From assembly GCA_963779685.1 (NCBI GenBank), contig CAVZZG010000003.1, positions 1,240,001-1,304,000 on the forward strand: 64,000 nucleotides of DNA, read 5' to 3'. The notes beneath the pieces are model-generated. The model was not told where the DNA came from. It worked only from the letters and a program-made list of their open reading frames with translations, and made no database searches. The translations under genes and the position numbers were made by a program. Below, piece by piece: positions 53,427 through 61,135 of the stretch (positions within the stretch are counted from its first letter, which is position 1; each line of letters opens with the position of its first letter). This stretch comes from CAVZZG01 sp963779685. Its GTDB lineage: Bacteria; Actinomycetota; Thermoleophilia; Gaiellales; F1-60-MAGs149.

Positions 53427-53432
53427 AGTGTA
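53427..53432 (-). promoter_or_regulatory. -10-like hexamer TACACT for the 6S candidate
   Basis: Minus-strand TACACT lies just after the murI stop and 7 nt before the predicted 6S 5' end. No good -35 is seen. Confidence 0.4.
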
Positions 53433-53445
53433 CCTGGGTACACCA

Positions 53446-54261
53446 CTACGGACTGGACCGCGATCGGAGGACCTGCTCCACCTCGCCCAAGGGCATCTGG
53501 AGGAAGCGGGTGCCGACCTCCCGGAAGGCGACGGGGTCGCCGGTGGAGATGAAGTGGTAGGCGCCGCGGCGGTCGGAGTCGTTCTCCCAGCCCTTGCGGC
53601 GGAGGGCCTCCGCGACGTCGCGGGCGAGCTCCTCCGCGGCCGCGAGGGCGACGACGTCGCGGCCGAGCTCCCGCTGGATCATCGACCGGACGAGCGGATA
53701 GTGGGTGCAACCGAGGATCACGGTGTCGACGCCGGCGTCGCGCAGCGGCCCGCAGGCGGCCCGCACCAGGTCGAGGGTGTGCTCGGAGAACGGCTCGCCG
53801 CCCTGGATCGCCTCCGCCAGGCCCGGGCAGGCGACCTGGATCACCTCGGCCCCGGCATCCAGATCGTGGACGGCCTCGACGTACCGGCCGCTCTGCACGG
53901 TGGCCGCCGTGGCCAGCACTCCGATCCGCCGGTTGCGGGTCGCGCTGACCGCCGCACGCGCCTCCGGGGTGACGACCCCGAGGATCGGCAGCCGGGCCTC
54001 GCGTTGCAGCTGCGGCAACGCCGCCGCCGTCGCGGAGTTGCACGCCACCACCACCAGCTTCACACCGCGCTCGTCGAGCAGCGCGTAGAGCTCGCGGGCG
54101 TACCCGAGCAGCTCGTCGCGGCTCCGCTGGCCGTACGGGAACCGCCCCGTGTCGCCGACGTAGACGAAATCCTCGTGCGGCATCTCGACCAGGCACTCGT
54201 GCAACACGGTGAGCCCGCCCACTCCGGAATCGAACATGCCGATCGGCGCCCGCCGGTCCAT
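53446..54261 (-). CDS. murI: Glutamate racemase
   Basis: It makes D-glutamate for peptidoglycan. The 271 residues carry IGMFDSGVGGLTVLHE (catalytic Asp), VYVGDTGRFPYGQRS, VVVACNSATAAALPQL (first Cys), GVVTPEARAAV and VDTVILGCTHYPLVRSMI (second Cys and His). Both catalytic cysteines are present. ATG at 54261 with a TACAGT box 9 nt upstream. The upstream open frame is not conserved. Confidence 0.96.
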   Translation of the reverse strand: MDRRAPIGMFDSGVGGLTVLHECLVEMPHEDFVYVGDTGRFPYGQRSRDELLGYARELYALLDERGVKLVVVACNSATAAALPQLQREARLPILGVVTPEARAAVSATRNRRIGVLATAATVQSGRYVEAVHDLDAGAEVIQVACPGLAEAIQGGEPFSEHTLDLVRAACGPLRDAGVDTVILGCTHYPLVRSMIQRELGRDVVALAAAEELARDVAEALRRKGWENDSDRRGAYHFISTGDPVAFREVGTRFLQMPLGEVEQVLRSRSSP

Positions 54262-54270
54262 CGCCGGGCA

Positions 54271-54276
54271 ACTGTA
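54271..54276 (-). promoter_or_regulatory. -10-like hexamer TACAGT for murI
   Basis: Minus-strand TACAGT ends 9 nt before the murI ATG, without a Shine-Dalgarno. Confidence 0.4.
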
Positions 54277-54342
54277 GCCTGAGCGGGTCGAGTACGCTGT
54301 CGCGCGGCGAGGAGGCAGGCTGGCCGCAGGCGACGAGCAGCG

Positions 54343-54961
54343 ATGGGGGCGAACGCCGACGGGGGGCACGTACGTCCTGGCGATCGGCGCGCTGGTCCTC
54401 GCGCTGGCGATCATCGGCTCGCTGAGCGGGTTCATCAAGACAGCGGTCTACGACTCGGGCACGAGCTCGCCGCGGGTGCTGGGCGTCGGGTCGCCCCTCT
54501 CGTACACCGCGTCGATCGACGGGAACGCCAAGCACATCCGCGACGGCACGAACGCCTACCTCGCGCACCTCGACGCGGTCAACTCCTCGAGCTCCCACAT
54601 CGCCGGGCTGGCCATGTCGACGTCGCAGATGACCGCGAACGTGGCCGCGCTCCGTGACGGCCTCACGGTCGTGCTGGCCCAGTCGCGCGGCATCGACCAC
54701 GGGCTGCACGGCCTCTCGAGGTCGGCCGGGGCCGCGGGCGGGACGCTGGCGGGCGTTGCCGGCGACTCCGCCGGAATCGCGGGCCTCATGGTCCTGCTGC
54801 GGAGCGCAACGGCCGGTCTGGGCGGCAACGTGCGCGCCATCGACGTCACCGCCGGCGAGATCGCCGGCACGCAGTTGCCGGACGCGCTGGCCGCGACCCT
54901 GGCCATCGACCGCCTCCTGCCGATGGGCGTCCCGGCGGCGCGGACCGAGCCTGTCCCGTGA
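54343..54961 (+). CDS. Membrane coiled-coil cluster protein 1 (frame change near its start)
   Basis: ATG 54343 starts a frame that enters the conserved one (ending at 54961) if one G is removed from the six-G run at 54361-54366. Without this the conserved frame has no ATG/GTG/TTG before its membrane helix. The restored product is about 205 residues: a helix (YVLAIGALVLALAIIGSL), then an external helical region rich in Ser, Thr, Ala and Gly (HIAGLAMSTSQMTANVAALR). Its 3' end overlaps gene 2 by GTGA. No family recognised. Confidence 0.6.
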
Positions 54962-55503
54962 CGATCGGCGAGCTCTCCTCGCGGCGAGCGGCCGTGTACG
55001 GCGCGATCGCCGTCGGCGTCGCGATCATCCTCGCCGTGCTGCAGCTGAACGTCGCCCAGGTGGAGGGGATCGACGCGAACATCGCGACCATCCAGGGCCG
55101 CATCGGCCGGTCGTCCACCACACTGCAGCAGGTCGTCGACAAGTCGGCTGCAACACCGGCGATGGCGCGCCAGGTCGACCAGATCGCCGGCTACCAGTCG
55201 GGCATCGCCGCCACCATGGCCGACCTCAACACGACGCTGGCGACCATGCAGACCTCGACGGACGGCGTCGCCCGGACGACCGCGGCGATGGCCGCCACCA
55301 ACCGCGGCGTGCAGCGGTCGCTGGCGGGGATGTCGGGCGACCTCCGTGCGCTGTCGGGCTCGATCGACGCGCTGGTGCCCGTCTCGAGGGCGACCGGCGC
55401 GAAGCTCGCATCCATGAAGCGCGACTCCGCGGCAACCGACCGGGCGCTGGCCGACATCGTCGCCAAGATGCTCTCCTACGGACTCCCTCAGGTGCCGGAG
55501 TGA
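54958..55503 (+). CDS. Membrane coiled-coil cluster protein 2
   Basis: A 181-residue protein: one helix at about 11-30 (AVYGAIAVGVAIILAVLQL), then an external coiled coil with hydrophobic heptads and polar small residues (QVDQIAGYQSGIAATMADLN, TTLATMQTSTDGVARTTAAM). GTG 54958 and the stop at 55503 both make GTGA overlaps with the neighbours. The layout resembles the sensory or stalk part of chemoreceptors but has no signalling domain. Function unknown. Confidence 0.65.
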   Translation: MTIGELSSRRAAVYGAIAVGVAIILAVLQLNVAQVEGIDANIATIQGRIGRSSTTLQQVVDKSAATPAMARQVDQIAGYQSGIAATMADLNTTLATMQTSTDGVARTTAAMAATNRGVQRSLAGMSGDLRALSGSIDALVPVSRATGAKLASMKRDSAATDRALADIVAKMLSYGLPQVPE

Positions 55504-56141
55504 CGCGGCGGACGGCCGTCGTCTCGGTGGTCGCGGTCGTGATCGCGCTGTCGGCGGTCACGACCTTCATCGTCTCGCTCACCCACACCCTCCAGTCGAT
55601 CGACCGCCACGAGGCGCATCTGGTGGTGCTGCAGCGCCAGGCAAACCAGGGCCTCGCCAGGATCGAGCCGAAGGTGCGGCGCCTCGCCACGATCGGGACG
55701 AAGGCCACCGCCCTGTCACGGTCCCTCACCGGCGTGGGCGACGATCTGGTCGGGGTGAACGGCCAGGTCGGGGGTCTGGACCGCGATCTGGGCGGCGTCG
55801 CCCGGCGACTGGCCGGCGTGTCCGCCGGGCTGGCCGGGCTGTCCGGCAACGTCGACGGCCTGTCGGGCACGATCGGGACGATCTCGACCGGCCTCGGTGG
55901 CACCGCCGCCGACGTGTCGCAGCTGACCGGCGACGTGAACCGCATCGCCACCGCGCTCGGCGCGTTCCCGCGCGATCTCGTCGCGACGAACCGCCGGCTC
56001 GACTACGTGAACGACGTCGTCGGGGGCATGGGCCGGCAGGGCGTCACCTCTGCGATCGGCCTCACCGTTCATCAGGGCGGCGCCCTGATGGGCCACGCCA
56101 CCATCACCGCCGTCCTCATCCCGGCCGGGGCATGGCACTGA
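55500..56141 (+). CDS. Membrane coiled-coil cluster protein 3
   Basis: The 213 residues start at GTG 55500: a helix at about 5-27 (AVVSVVAVVIALSAVTTFIV), then heptad-like repeats in which Gly and Leu alternate (VNGQVGGLDRDLGGVARRLA, LAGLSGNVDGLSGTIGTI). The C-terminal tail HQGGALMGHATITAVLIPAG shares the GGAL-x-G motif with protein 5. Same topology as its neighbours; function unknown. Confidence 0.65.
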   Translation: MTRRTAVVSVVAVVIALSAVTTFIVSLTHTLQSIDRHEAHLVVLQRQANQGLARIEPKVRRLATIGTKATALSRSLTGVGDDLVGVNGQVGGLDRDLGGVARRLAGVSAGLAGLSGNVDGLSGTIGTISTGLGGTAADVSQLTGDVNRIATALGAFPRDLVATNRRLDYVNDVVGGMGRQGVTSAIGLTVHQGGALMGHATITAVLIPAGAWH

Positions 56142-56830
56142 TGCCGGCGCGCATCTCGTCCCTCCCGGTGTGGGTGCTGACGCTCGTGCTCGGCATCGGC
56201 GCGGCGCTCGCGCTCACCGTCAGCGGCCTGCAGATGCTCGCGGCGCTCGACTCGACCGACCGGAGCCTCGCCCGCATGGAGACCTCGCTCGTCCGGATCA
56301 ACCAGGGAGTCGCCGCCATGGACGCCTCCACCACCGGCCTGGAGCAGATCGACACGAGCATGGACGCGCTCGGCTCCAGCACGTCGACCATCGCGGTGGC
56401 CGTGGCCGAGAGCCGGCGGCGCATCGGCGGGCTCGCCGAGGGCACCCGGCGGATCGGCCTGCTGGTGGGCGTCGTCGGCTCGACCACGAACGCGATCGAC
56501 GGCCAGATCGCCGGCGTCTCCGGCGAGACGTCGACGCTGTCGACCTCGGTCGCCCGTCTCGCCGGCACCGTGACGCCGCTCGTGGCGTCCACGGCCAGCG
56601 TCCGCCGCTCGGTCGACAGCATGGCGGGCGGGATCAACGGCATGAACGGGTCGTTGCACTACGTCATCCGCGTGCTCGACTACCTCGCGGCGCCTCCGGC
56701 CGGCGGTGGGTTCTCGGTCCGCGTGAAACTCGACCCGCGATCGATCCCGCCCGTTCCCGGGATCGAGGTCGCCACCGATCCGGTCGGCGTCTTCACCCGG
56801 CACCGCTGGCAGGGGTACACCGGCCCGTGA
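56132..56830 (+). CDS. Membrane coiled-coil cluster protein 4
   Basis: A 232-residue protein: a helix at about 11-36 (VWVLTLVLGIGAALALTVSG), a coiled coil (MDASTTGLEQIDTSMDALGS), and a distinct C-terminal globular tail with FSVRVKLDPRSIPPVPGIEV. It overlaps gene 3 by 10 bp from ATG 56132; ATG 56141 (TGATG) is an alternative start. Its end overlaps the GTG of gene 5. Confidence 0.65.
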   Translation: MALMPARISSLPVWVLTLVLGIGAALALTVSGLQMLAALDSTDRSLARMETSLVRINQGVAAMDASTTGLEQIDTSMDALGSSTSTIAVAVAESRRRIGGLAEGTRRIGLLVGVVGSTTNAIDGQIAGVSGETSTLSTSVARLAGTVTPLVASTASVRRSVDSMAGGINGMNGSLHYVIRVLDYLAAPPAGGGFSVRVKLDPRSIPPVPGIEVATDPVGVFTRHRWQGYTGP

Positions 56831-57701
56831 CCCGGCTGCTCCCCCCGACGCGCTCGGCCGCGCCGACCGTCTCCCCGGGCTGTGGGCGAGGGCCGGCGCG
56901 CTGATGGCCGCGGCCGCCCTGCTCGCACCCGGCGTCGCTCCCGGCGGGTCGGGCTCGTCGTCGAGCGTGCTCACGCTGCAGGAACGCATCGCGGGCCACT
57001 CACGGGATCTGGCACGGCTGCTCGATCAGACCAACGTCCAGATGACCACCCTGCAGCGCGACATGGCGGTGATCGGCGGCCTCGACACCCGCATGCAGAC
57101 GCTCTCCACCCAGACCAGCTCGCTCGCCGGTTCCACCGGCGACCTGGGGGGACGGCTCGGTGGCGTTCGCGGCAAGGTGGACGCCCAGGGCAAGGCTCTG
57201 CGGACCATCGCGCGCCAGGTCACCCACCTGTCGGTCCGGATGGCCGCCATGCGGCAGGCAGTCGCCTCGCAGCTCGCGACCACCCGGGGCATGTCGGCGA
57301 ACTTCGCGTCAGTGTCGGCGGACATGACCGGGATGACGGGCGACTTCTCGGCGCTCATCCACCAGATGGGCCTGTCCCTGCCGAAGGTCTCCCGGTTCTC
57401 CGGCAATCAGCTGCTCGCGGCCTACCCGGGCGGCGACTCGGCGCTCTACGGCGCCCTCAACCTCGTACCGAACACCCGCGTCATGTCGATCATGCTCCCG
57501 ATGATCACGACGCTGCAGTCGGGCGGCGCGCTGATCGGTGACAAGGTGTCGCAGACGGCCGACACCGGGGTGGTCGGTGCGCTGCTCTCAACCTCGGTGC
57601 CCGACGGCACCAACGTCGTCTCGACCGTGCTGCGCTACGACGGGCGGTACGGCCTGCCGTCACCGAGCTGGTTCCTGACGCACCGTGTCGGCGGGTTCTG
57701 A
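56827..57701 (+). CDS. Membrane coiled-coil cluster protein 5
   Basis: A complete frame starts at ATG 56904 (265 residues), but the helix typical of the cluster (LPGLWARAGALMAAAALLAP) begins upstream of it. GTG 56827, which overlaps gene 4 by GTGA, enters that frame if one C is added to the six-C run at 56841-56846, so the start is probably there. After the helix come a coiled coil (NVQMTTLQRDMAVIGGLDTR) and a C-terminal domain with SGGALIGDKVSQ and TVLRYDGRYGLPSPSW. No family recognised. Confidence 0.6.
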
Positions 57702-58317
57702 CCGGGACGTCCGCCGGCCCGTAACCGCGGGCCGACCCGCGGCCCAGCCCCCGCGCGGACCGCGCGCCGGCCGGCTCGCCGTGGCGATCGTGGTCGTCGC
57801 CGTGCTACTCGCCGGCGGCCTCTGGGTCGTGACGCGATCACGCCTCGACCAGGCCACGAGCCGCCTCGCGGGCGCCCGTTCGGCCGCCGCCGACCCGGTG
57901 ACGGCCGAGGTGACGCCCGCTCCCGGGCCGAGCGCCGACGGCCCCACCCGGTATGCCAGGGAGCTCGCCGGGCTGGTGGCCGCGGTCGGCGCCAGGAACG
58001 GCCTCAACCTCGCCGTCCGGGCCGACCTGATCCCGCGGGCCGGCGGCGACGCGACGGCGAGCACGGCCGTGGCCGCCTACCGGCCGACGGTGACCGGCGC
58101 CGCGCTCGCCGTCGGACTCGTCGACCAGGCGGGTGTCGACGCCTGGAAGGCCGCCGGGCCGACGGGCCAGGCGCGCGCGATCCAGGCCTGGGCGACGCTG
58201 CTGCGTGGGCTCCTGCCCAACGCCGACATCGAGATCGCGGTCGTCGGCGGTGCCGGCGCCGTCGCGCGCGGATCGTTGCCCGCGGGCGCCCGCGACGTCG
58301 CCGTCACCTTGCCCTGA
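57685..58317 (+). CDS. Membrane coiled-coil cluster protein 6
   Basis: The 210-residue last member begins at GTG 57685, overlapping gene 5 by 17 bp. A basic proline-rich cytosolic tail (about 1-30) precedes a helix (LAVAIVVVAVLLAGGLWVV), a short coil (RLDQATSRLAGARSAAA), a Pro-rich linker and a small globular domain (YARELAGLVAAVGARNGLNL ... ADIEIAVVGGAGAVARG). It differs from the others in having a sizeable cytosolic tail. Function unknown. Its last codons contain the -35 element of the next gene. Confidence 0.6.
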   Translation: MSAGSDRDVRRPVTAGRPAAQPPRGPRAGRLAVAIVVVAVLLAGGLWVVTRSRLDQATSRLAGARSAAADPVTAEVTPAPGPSADGPTRYARELAGLVAAVGARNGLNLAVRADLIPRAGGDATASTAVAAYRPTVTGAALAVGLVDQAGVDAWKAAGPTGQARAIQAWATLLRGLLPNADIEIAVVGGAGAVARGSLPAGARDVAVTLP

Positions 58318-58338
58318 CGCCGGGCGACGGTGTAGGAT
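58309..58338 (+). promoter_or_regulatory. Promoter of the secreted protein gene
   Basis: TTGCCC (58309-58314), an 18-bp spacer and TAGGAT (58333-58338). A strong AGGAGG (58372-58377) lies 6 nt before the ATG. This is the best conventional promoter plus Shine-Dalgarno in the window. Confidence 0.6.
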
Positions 58339-58383
58339 CGATCGTCCGCCGCACGTGGGGGCGGCTCGGGTAGGAGGGGGTTC

Positions 58384-59745
58384 ATGAAGCACCGACTCAT
58401 GGCCGTGGCCACGGTTGTCGCTGCCCTGGCAGCGCCGGCGACGGCGGCGGCCGCCACGTTCGGCGTGACCGCCGACGCCGACAGCCAGTACGGCTCGGGC
58501 GCGATCTCGAGCAAGACGTTCAAGGCCGCGATCGCGGGCGGCGGGGACGTCAAGCAGGTCGTGTTCTCGGAGCAACTTCTCTCGTCGGGGGCCGCTTTCC
58601 AGGTCAACCTCACCGCCGCCGGCGCCATGCTCCTCCAGGCCGCCGACGGCACCTGCACGAATGCGAGCGAGGCGAGCTGCCTCGGGACCGTGGCGGTCTC
58701 CCTCAACGGCGCCCTCACGCCGGCGGCGACGCTGGCCGTCAACACCGGCGTCTGCGATGCCATGCACGGCATCACGGCCCCACCGCCAGGGACAGGCAAC
58801 GACGCAACCGGCGAGGTGCAGATCATCTTCGCCGGCAACACGGCGATCGCTCCGCTCGTCTCGCCGGCCCAGTGCCTCGGCGTCCGCGTCGACGCCTACT
58901 ACCCCGGCCTGGGAGACCCGGGGCACGTCGACTTCACGGTCGACCTCACGGCCCTGGCCGAGAAGCACCTCGGCATCGCCATCACCGAGGCCGACCTGAC
59001 GCTGAACAACCTCTCGATCCAGACCGGCGCGATGACCTTCGAGAACCTCTTCAACGACAACCCGGCGACGCCCGACACGATCGACGACACCATCACCGTG
59101 ACGCCGTGCGTGGCCACGATGATGACGTTCTGCGGCGCGGCCGGCACCCCGGAGGACGACGTCGTCCGCGAGACCCGGGGCGGCGCGAATACCGTCTCGA
59201 TCACGGATCTCCCCAATCCGATCAAGTACGGCACCACCGTCCACCTGACCGGCCAGACGAGCCGCGGCGCCGGTATCTCGCCCGGCGAGACAGTCACGCC
59301 GACCCTCATCGTCTCCGCCACCAGCCACATCGTCCTGCCCTCGGTGACCGGTGACCTGATGGGCAACTACAACGCGACCTGGCGGGCCACGAAGAGCGGC
59401 ACCTTCCACATCGCGAGCCAGATCCCGGCCGGGATGGCGACGCCGCATTCGAACAGCATGGTGTGGGACTCGAACACGTTCAAGGTCGTCGCCGGCACCC
59501 CGGTCGTGAAGAAGAAGCTGACCCACAAGCAGAAGATCAGGGGCAAGGTCTACTACGACGTGAAGCTGACGATCACCGCCGCGTCGGGACTCACGGTCGG
59601 CGTCAAGGTGAACGGCAAGACCAAGTTCAAGGTGTCTGCCGGCACGTTCTCGGTGACCTACAAGAAGCTGAGGGACAACACGCTGATCACCATCACCTCG
59701 ACCGCGCCCAACGTGACCAGCGGCAAGAAGCTGCTCAAAGTCTGA
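58384..59745 (+). CDS. Secreted surface protein with repeat-like C-terminus, unknown function
   Basis: The 453-residue product has a signal peptide (MAVATVVAALAAPATAAA), a large beta-rich domain (about 25-380) with cysteine pairs (ADGTCTNASEASCLG, TVTPCVATMMTFCG) and a lysine-rich C-terminal domain (KKKLTHKQKIRGKVYYDVKL, KLRDNTLITITSTAP). It has no visible anchor. The strong promoter and ribosome site suggest high expression. No family recognised; such proteins are common in Solirubrobacterales. Confidence 0.65.
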   Translation: MKHRLMAVATVVAALAAPATAAAATFGVTADADSQYGSGAISSKTFKAAIAGGGDVKQVVFSEQLLSSGAAFQVNLTAAGAMLLQAADGTCTNASEASCLGTVAVSLNGALTPAATLAVNTGVCDAMHGITAPPPGTGNDATGEVQIIFAGNTAIAPLVSPAQCLGVRVDAYYPGLGDPGHVDFTVDLTALAEKHLGIAITEADLTLNNLSIQTGAMTFENLFNDNPATPDTIDDTITVTPCVATMMTFCGAAGTPEDDVVRETRGGANTVSITDLPNPIKYGTTVHLTGQTSRGAGISPGETVTPTLIVSATSHIVLPSVTGDLMGNYNATWRATKSGTFHIASQIPAGMATPHSNSMVWDSNTFKVVAGTPVVKKKLTHKQKIRGKVYYDVKLTITAASGLTVGVKVNGKTKFKVSAGTFSVTYKKLRDNTLITITSTAPNVTSGKKLLKV

Positions 59746-59754
59746 CCGCGGCCT

Positions 59755-59792
59755 ACGGGCATCGCCCCTTCCCGCGAGGGGGCGATGCCCGT
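59755..59792 (+). terminator. 14-bp hairpin terminator after the secreted protein gene
   Basis: ACGGGCATCGCCCC (59755-59768) pairs exactly with GGGGCGATGCCCGT (59779-59792), with a 10-nt loop. It lies 9 bp after the stop and just before the promoter box of the DUF72 gene. Confidence 0.7.
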
Positions 59793-59797
59793 ACCGT
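59792..59797 (+). promoter_or_regulatory. -10-like hexamer TACCGT for the DUF72 gene
   Basis: TACCGT ends 7 nt before the ATG at 59805, with no Shine-Dalgarno. It abuts the upstream terminator. Confidence 0.4.
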
Positions 59798-59804
59798 TCC
59801 GCCC

Positions 59805-60740
59805 ATGACGGCGACGGTCAGGGTCGGCACCTGCTCGTGGGCGGATCGCGGGCTGCTCGAGACGTGGTATCCGCACGACGCCGCATCCGCCGAGGCCCGG
59901 CTGCGGTACTACGCGGAGCACTTCGACACGGTCGAGGTGAACTCGAGCTACTACGCCATCCCCGAGGCCCAGACGGCGCGGCGCTGGGCGGACCGGACGC
60001 CCCCGGGCTTCGTCTTCCACGTCAAGGCCTTCGGGATGATGACCGGCCACCGGGTGCTGCCCGAACAGCTGCCGGCGGATCTGCGGACGTACGTCGACCA
60101 CGTCACGGAGCGGGGCCACGTGCTGCCCTCGGAGCGGCTGGTGGAGCGGATCTTCGACCGGTTCGACGCAGCCGTCGCACCGCTCGCCGAGGCCGGCAAG
60201 CTCGGCGGCATCCTGATGCAGTACCCGCCGTCGCTGAAGCCCTCGCCCGAAGCGCGGGCGACCATCGAGCAGGGCGCCGAGTTGCTCGCCCACCACGAGG
60301 TGCTGGTCGAGTTCCGGCAGCGCGACTGGCTGGGGGCAGAGCAGCGCGAGGAGACGCTCGCATGGCTGCGGCGCCGCGGCCTGACCCACGTGATCGTCGA
60401 CGCGCCGGACGTCGCCACGCCGAACGTCGCCGGCACCGTCATCGCGACGACCACGCCGACCGCGTACCTGCGGTTCCACGGACGCAACGCCGCCACCTGG
60501 AACGTGGTCGGGCGCGAGGCCTCGGAACGGTTCGACCACTACTACGCCGAGGACGAGCTGACGACCTGGGTGGAGCCGTTGCGCGGGCTGACCACGAGGG
60601 CGACGGGCGTGTACGCGATGTTCAACACCAACAACGCCGACCAGGGTCCCGTCAACGCGAACCTGCTGCGGGCCCTGCTGGCCGGGGCGGGCGTCCCGGT
60701 CGTCGCCCCGCCCGGCCCGTCGCAGGCCGCTCTCTTCTGA
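59805..60740 (+). CDS. DUF72 (YecE-like) protein
   Basis: A TIM-barrel protein of 311 residues: VRVGTCSWADRG, the typical FDTVEVNSSYYAIPEAQTAR, TPPGFVFHVKAFGMMTGH, LGGILMQYPPSLKPSPEA, LVEFRQRDWL, TAYLRFHGRNAATWN and a final GVYAMFNTNNADQGPVNANL. These match the whole DUF72 family, whose function is unknown (a nuclease or sugar-isomerase-like barrel has been suggested). ATG 59805 follows a leaderless-type box. Confidence 0.88.
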   Translation: MTATVRVGTCSWADRGLLETWYPHDAASAEARLRYYAEHFDTVEVNSSYYAIPEAQTARRWADRTPPGFVFHVKAFGMMTGHRVLPEQLPADLRTYVDHVTERGHVLPSERLVERIFDRFDAAVAPLAEAGKLGGILMQYPPSLKPSPEARATIEQGAELLAHHEVLVEFRQRDWLGAEQREETLAWLRRRGLTHVIVDAPDVATPNVAGTVIATTTPTAYLRFHGRNAATWNVVGREASERFDHYYAEDELTTWVEPLRGLTTRATGVYAMFNTNNADQGPVNANLLRALLAGAGVPVVAPPGPSQAALF

Positions 60741-60761
60741 TGGAGCCCGGCCGACCGGCGC

Positions 60762-60767
60762 TATCGT
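60762..60767 (+). promoter_or_regulatory. -10-like hexamer TATCGT for the cupin gene
   Basis: TATCGT ends 6 nt before the ATG at 60774, with no Shine-Dalgarno. Confidence 0.45.
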
Positions 60768-60773
60768 GACTGC

Positions 60774-61133
60774 ATGACCTATCGCAAGCTCCGCGCCGAC
60801 GATCCCGAGGTCGAGTCGTTCCGCGGCTCGTTCTTCAAGGTGCGCCGCGCGCTCGGCACCACCGCGTTCGGCCTCAACGAGGTGCGGATGCCGCCCGGGT
60901 TCGCCGGCCCGGAGCACGACGAACAGGAGACCGGGCACGACGAGGTCTACATCGTGCTCGACGGGGCCGGCACCGCCACCATCGACGGCGAGGCGGTGCC
61001 GATCGCCGCCGGCGACTACCTCCTCGTCCCGGCGGCCGACAAGCGCGTGGTCGCTGCCGGGCCGGAGGGCCTGCGCTTCATCGTCGTCGGAGGCCGGCCG
61101 AAGCCCGAATACGACGGGCGCGCCAGCCTCTGA
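60774..61133 (+). CDS. Small cupin-domain protein
   Basis: A 119-residue single cupin: motif 1 EQETGHDEVYIVLDGAGTAT (His and Glu metal ligands) and motif 2 region VPIAAGDYLLVPAADKRVV. It may bind a metal, but the motif 2 histidine is not obvious. Enzymatic role unknown. It ends 2 bp before the convergent 3D-domain gene. Confidence 0.75.
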   Translation: MTYRKLRADDPEVESFRGSFFKVRRALGTTAFGLNEVRMPPGFAGPEHDEQETGHDEVYIVLDGAGTATIDGEAVPIAAGDYLLVPAADKRVVAAGPEGLRFIVVGGRPKPEYDGRASL

Positions 61134-61135
61134 CG

